Shown: positions 60,657-64,000 of the stretch, one piece after another
Position numbering within the stretch: position 1 is the first letter of the stretch
How the letters are laid out: every line of letters begins with the position of its first letter
NCBI RefSeq assembly: GCF_030848575.1
Contig: NZ_JAVDDX010000002.1
Location: forward strand, 558,001 to 622,000
DNA: 64,000 nucleotides
DNA from: Haloarcula sp. H-GB4
GTDB lineage: Archaea > Halobacteriota > Halobacteria > Halobacteriales > Haloarculaceae
Direction of reading: 5' to 3'
The notes under the pieces: model-generated
What the model was told of the DNA's origin: nothing
Seen by the model: only the letters and a program-made list of their open reading frames with translations
Database searches by the model: none
Translations under genes and position numbers: made by a program

Positions 60657-62545
60657 ATCAGACCAGCCCCCGCGAAGACAACGTAGGCGATGAGTACCAA
60701 CCCCGAGGAGTGCAACAGCGCTTCGTACACACCGCGACTCGCCGTGCCGGCGAACCAACCGCAGGCCAGCATCGTCGCCTGCGTGACGACGTAGAACCGG
60801 TGTTGCTCTCGGGCTGGCTTGATCGCAGTTGGGTCGAAAGCGATGTTCGCACCGCCTGAGACGGCGGATAGTTGCGCGAAGCTATCGAGGACGTATATGT
60901 TGACGGCGACGGTGATGCCGATGACGAGCAGCGCCGTCGTCCAACCGACGGCAACGTAGACGAGCAGGGCTGAGCGGATTGATTTGCGCAGATGGTAGAG
61001 TTGCCCGATCTCTGTCTGGAGCGTTTCGAACACGTCCTCCGCATCACTCCCCGTATCCAGCGCGCCGACGACCAGCCCGATGGTCTGTTCAGCCATCGGC
61101 GTGCCGACGCGGTCGACGAACTGGTCCAGTGCCGCGGCACGGCGGTCGGCCGCGGCGTCACCAGGGCTATCACCGAGCGAGAGCGTGAACGCGAGTGACT
61201 GGACATCGCTAGCGAGCGCGCCGAGTTCCACATCGTCGGCAACGCGTCGGACTGCTTCGGGAAACGGGCGGCCCAGTGCCACGTGGCCGGCGACGGCGTG
61301 AACGAAGTCCTGAATCTCTCGGTCCTTCGCGTCGTCCGCTCTGGCCCGGCGGACCGTTACCACACCGACAGGGACGCCGACGGTGGCATACGAGAGGAGC
61401 GCGACGTTGACCGGACGGTAGCCAAGTGACCAGAGGCCTGCCGCGACGACCGCACCCAGCGGCGCGCAGGCGAGGAGCGCGCTCGCAGGGTTCGACGGAA
61501 TCGTTGCGAGTATCGCGACGGGGCCGTCCGGCAGGCTGTAGCTCGGTGCGGCCGTGTTCCGTGGTCGGAGCGCGGCGACGACGAAGGCTGCCAGCAGACC
61601 GGTGGCCATCACGAACGCTGCACTCCCGTAGACGACGATGGCGCGGACGGTCGTCTCTCCCAGCGGCGTCGAGACCGGTTCGGAGAGGCCAGGCGCAAGA
61701 ATACCCATCACAGTGACAATAAGTACCACGAGCGCGGGCAGCACCAGCAAGACGACGAACAGTTCGGCGAGTAGTTCGAGATAGCCGGTCGCCCGTTCGT
61801 GCTGTCGGCTCTGTTCGTGTGAGAGCAAGCGCCCTTCCATCTCCAAGTATCCCTCCAGCGCCTCGGCGCTCTGGTTCGCGTGTTCGCGGAACTTCAGCAG
61901 AAACGGCGCAAGCAGGTCCCGCGAAGGCGTCTCGCTGGCGACCCGCTCAATACCGGTGTCGAGACTGCCGGTGAGAATCCCCTGATTGAGCGCGCGCCGG
62001 AAGGCGACTGCCGTTTCGCCGTAGGCGTCCTGTTCAGCAACGGCGCGGAGCATCTCGCGTCGGTCGTGCGTTCCAGAGGCGAGGACTCTGAGGTATCGGA
62101 CTGCGCCGGGAAGCGTGGCTGCGATGTCCGCGCGCCGCGCGCTTGCGACCCACGAGAGATACCGGTTCCCGGCGACGAACACGCCCCGTTTGAGCGTGAG
62201 TCCAGCGATGGTTCCGAGGACAGTGGCCACGAGAAGTCGAGGGACTTCCGGTAGCGCCAGTCGGTTGATAACCGGGAGGCTCTGCTGGAGTACCGCGACG
62301 AACGAATTGAATGTCTCCGGCGGCACAAGCATCGCTGCCGTGGCGGTTCCGACAACGCCCACAATGAGTGCCAGCCACGAGAGCCCGTACACCCTGGCAA
62401 CGTAGACGCCGAAGCCGGCACTTGGATAGGCGGCCCGGTAGCGGTCACGCGTGCTTGCGTGGCTGTCGTCCTCGGCGTGGTGGGCGAACAGGGCGTACAG
62501 ACCCCGGTCGAGCAAGCCGAGCGTCCCACCGCCCTCAGTCGTCAC
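60653..62545 (-). CDS. pilC: PilC/TadC-type pilus assembly membrane protein
   Basis: The protein has 630 residues with two T2SF-like halves. Cytoplasmic four-helix modules are visible around 130-240 (SWVASARRADIAATLPGAVR to FREHANQSAEALEG) and 410-510 (DREIQDFVHAVAGHVALGRP to TGSDAEDVFETLQT), each followed by paired membrane helices; further helices lie at both ends. It is the membrane platform on which the ATPase acts to add pilin subunits. It overlaps the ATPase gene by 11 bp and the first pilin-like gene by 4 bp. Confidence 0.9.
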   Translation of the reverse strand: MTTEGGGTLGLLDRGLYALFAHHAEDDSHASTRDRYRAAYPSAGFGVYVARVYGLSWLALIVGVVGTATAAMLVPPETFNSFVAVLQQSLPVINRLALPEVPRLLVATVLGTIAGLTLKRGVFVAGNRYLSWVASARRADIAATLPGAVRYLRVLASGTHDRREMLRAVAEQDAYGETAVAFRRALNQGILTGSLDTGIERVASETPSRDLLAPFLLKFREHANQSAEALEGYLEMEGRLLSHEQSRQHERATGYLELLAELFVVLLVLPALVVLIVTVMGILAPGLSEPVSTPLGETTVRAIVVYGSAAFVMATGLLAAFVVAALRPRNTAAPSYSLPDGPVAILATIPSNPASALLACAPLGAVVAAGLWSLGYRPVNVALLSYATVGVPVGVVTVRRARADDAKDREIQDFVHAVAGHVALGRPFPEAVRRVADDVELGALASDVQSLAFTLSLGDSPGDAAADRRAAALDQFVDRVGTPMAEQTIGLVVGALDTGSDAEDVFETLQTEIGQLYHLRKSIRSALLVYVAVGWTTALLVIGITVAVNIYVLDSFAQLSAVSGGANIAFDPTAIKPAREQHRFYVVTQATMLACGWFAGTASRGVYEALLHSSGLVLIAYVVFAGAGLI

Positions 62546-64000
62546 CCGTACCGACCTCCAGTTGCGGATTGTCGGGGGTGCCGGCCTGCCGCCGCAGTCG
62601 CTCGACAGTCGCTGCCTCGTTCGTCTCCAGATCGGCCAGAACGCCGAACAGGTCGTCGAAATCAGTCAGTCCCTCCTGCACGAGGTACTGGACGTAACGG
62701 TGGCGACGGTGGAACGCGTCTTCGACGGCCGAGACCGGTTCGTCACGGAGAGCCGAGAGTCGGTCGAAGATACCGGTGTCGACCTGCCGCCGGTCGTCGC
62801 CGAACTGCGGGTGGTCGTAGGCGAGTTCAAAGCTCCCGTCGGGCCGTCGCCAGCAGACGGAGTTCCAGTGGATAGTCGTGCCGTCCTTGTGTATCGTCCC
62901 GCTCCGATCGCTCCCACTCTCGACGACAGACGGATCGTCCACGAACTCGACTACGTCGCCGACGTAGCGCTCTCCATCGACGTGCCGGGGGAACACGACG
63001 AGGTCGATTTCTTTGAGCAGGTATGTCGGCACGCCCTTCTCGATAACACGGTTGACCAGCGATTCGATGTCGCCGGCGTGAGTCGTCCCGATAACGCCGT
63101 GACCAGTGTTGAGCGTTTCAGCGAAGGTTTCGAACGATGCGGCGGTGTTGATCTCCGCGATGACCTCGACATCCGGGTTGAGATAATTACATTGCGTCAT
63201 CAGATCAGCCATCGTCACGCGGCGATGGTCCTGCTCGTGGTCTCGGGTAGTGAGAGAAACACCTGTCTCGTGCGGGATGCGGACTTCGCGCGACCCTTCG
63301 TCGATACTGATGGGGCGGTCCCGATACGGGATAAACGGCATATGCGCGTTCATAAGGGTCGTTTTGCCGGCTCCGGTTGGGCCCGAAAAGAGGACGACAC
63401 CGTGGGATTCATACAGGAGCCACAATAGCGCGACCAGTTCCGTCGGCAGTGAATCGCGCTGTACCAAATCGACTGGTGTCATCGCATCGCCCGACTGTTT
63501 CCGGATCGAGATGTGGGGACCACCTTCGCTGATAGTCGGCAGGGCAACGGCACAGCGGATGGTGTCGTCGGCGTCGTGGAGGCCGTCGCCGTCGGGGTCG
63601 ATGTTGACCTTCGCGCTCGGGTTCGAGGCGTTGAGTTCAACCCCATCGTCGGCGGCCAGTTGTGTGACGACATTGACGAACGCCGCCTCCGAATCGAAGG
63701 AGAGATTGGTCGGGACGCGGCCGTCGTGGCCGAGGTTAGCGCGCGGGAGAACCTTCACGCGTTCATCGACCCGGTTCGCCTCGATGTCCTCGAGCGTGTG
63801 GTCTCGGATCGGGACCGTGAGCTTCCCGTAGCCGACCAAGTCCCGAAGCACGTAGTACAGTAGATCATCGAGGCGGTCGTCGGCGAACCGGTGATCGACC
63901 GGTGGCACAGCCAGATCGAGTTCGGCCAGCGCCGAGCGTAGCCGGTAGCGGGCGGCGTCGACCCACTCGGTCGTGTTGCGGACAGTTAGCTGCCGGGCGA
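62535..64000 (-). CDS. pilB: PilB-type secretion/pilus assembly ATPase (N-terminus outside the window)
   Basis: At least 488 codons are present, open to the window edge; the GTG at 63908 is internal, because the frame continues beyond it through SALAELDLAVPPVDHRFADD. The Walker A is FSGPTGAGKTTLMNAHMP, followed by SIDEGSREVRIPH, the His-box TGHGVIGTTHAG, and a Walker B that reads VEVIAEINT where most GspE/VirB11 ATPases have a GE-[IV]-R motif. It hydrolyses ATP to drive pilin assembly. It is the upstream end of the visible operon. Confidence 0.92.
   Translation of the reverse strand, partial: ARQLTVRNTTEWVDAARYRLRSALAELDLAVPPVDHRFADDRLDDLLYYVLRDLVGYGKLTVPIRDHTLEDIEANRVDERVKVLPRANLGHDGRVPTNLSFDSEAAFVNVVTQLAADDGVELNASNPSAKVNIDPDGDGLHDADDTIRCAVALPTISEGGPHISIRKQSGDAMTPVDLVQRDSLPTELVALLWLLYESHGVVLFSGPTGAGKTTLMNAHMPFIPYRDRPISIDEGSREVRIPHETGVSLTTRDHEQDHRRVTMADLMTQCNYLNPDVEVIAEINTAASFETFAETLNTGHGVIGTTHAGDIESLVNRVIEKGVPTYLLKEIDLVVFPRHVDGERYVGDVVEFVDDPSVVESGSDRSGTIHKDGTTIHWNSVCWRRPDGSFELAYDHPQFGDDRRQVDTGIFDRLSALRDEPVSAVEDAFHRRHRYVQYLVQEGLTDFDDLFGVLADLETNEAATVERLRRQAGTPDNPQLEVGTGDD

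Noticed and set aside
1..64000. CRISPR arrays, tRNA or rRNA genes and intact insertion sequences
   Set aside because: No regularly spaced repeats, no cloverleaf-like intergenic sequence and no transposase frame were seen by reading; weakly conserved RNAs could be missed.

Overview
The window is chromosomal DNA from a haloarchaeon, most likely a Haloarcula or a close relative. The evidence is high GC, strongly acidic proteins, TATA-like boxes about 25-28 nt upstream of start codons (leaderless transcripts), twin-arginine lipoproteins with an LAGC or VAGC lipobox, and archaeal-only genes such as LonB, eIF5A, deoxyhypusine synthase, CobY, CbiZ and the archaeal shikimate entry enzymes. I saw no rRNA or tRNA gene, CRISPR array or intact insertion sequence. 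The genus is an inference from protein style, not from a marker gene.

Layout. 1-5400: aromatic amino acid block with 3-dehydroquinate synthase II (partial), a MinD-type ATPase, the aldolase-like first enzyme of the archaeal shikimate route, and trpCBA. 5491-8433: an acetyltransferase, a two-gene unit of a trypsin-like protease and a small acidic protein, then an AT-rich stretch with no gene. 8434-14706: YchF-like GTPase, a chemotaxis transducer, a DsbA-like lipoprotein translationally coupled to a membrane protein with an intramembrane CxxC, and an S66 peptidase. 15279-28118: a Bat-type regulator, oleate hydratase, a CBS-domain transporter, Eis-like acetyltransferase, a divergent Brp-like protein facing a CrtI-type desaturase, purine phosphoribosyltransferase, DsbB, aldo/keto reductase, an MFS carrier and endonuclease III. 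28487-31200: an iron-box-controlled cupredoxin lipoprotein with six helical repeats, and beside it a decayed short reading frame with its own iron box.

31219-45082: SAM hydroxide adenosyltransferase with NMN adenylyltransferase, divergent LonB with a CAAX-type protease, an O6-alkylguanine transferase-like protein that lacks its catalytic cysteine, a phosphodiesterase, deoxyhypusine synthase, AzlCD, SprT-like and Nif3-like proteins, an amidohydrolase, and an eIF5A-agmatinase operon. Together dys, eif5A and the agmatinase gene cover eIF5A and its hypusine modification. 45281-53937: a cobalamin assembly and salvage cluster (HAD, cbiB, cobS, cobY, cobD, cbiZ, cobA, cbiP), then a second MinD-type ATPase coupled to an unknown partner. 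54144-57804: two regulators, a photolyase/cryptochrome and a lipoprotein. 57864-64000: a minus-strand type IV pilus operon in which the PilB-type ATPase, the PilC-type membrane protein and five pilin-like proteins all overlap.

The best leads are the iron-regulated repeat-cupredoxin protein with its matching operators, the Cys-to-Asp alkyltransferase-like protein, the Brp-like protein missing histidine ligands, the protease plus small protein unit, and the thioredoxin-like/CxxC membrane pair.
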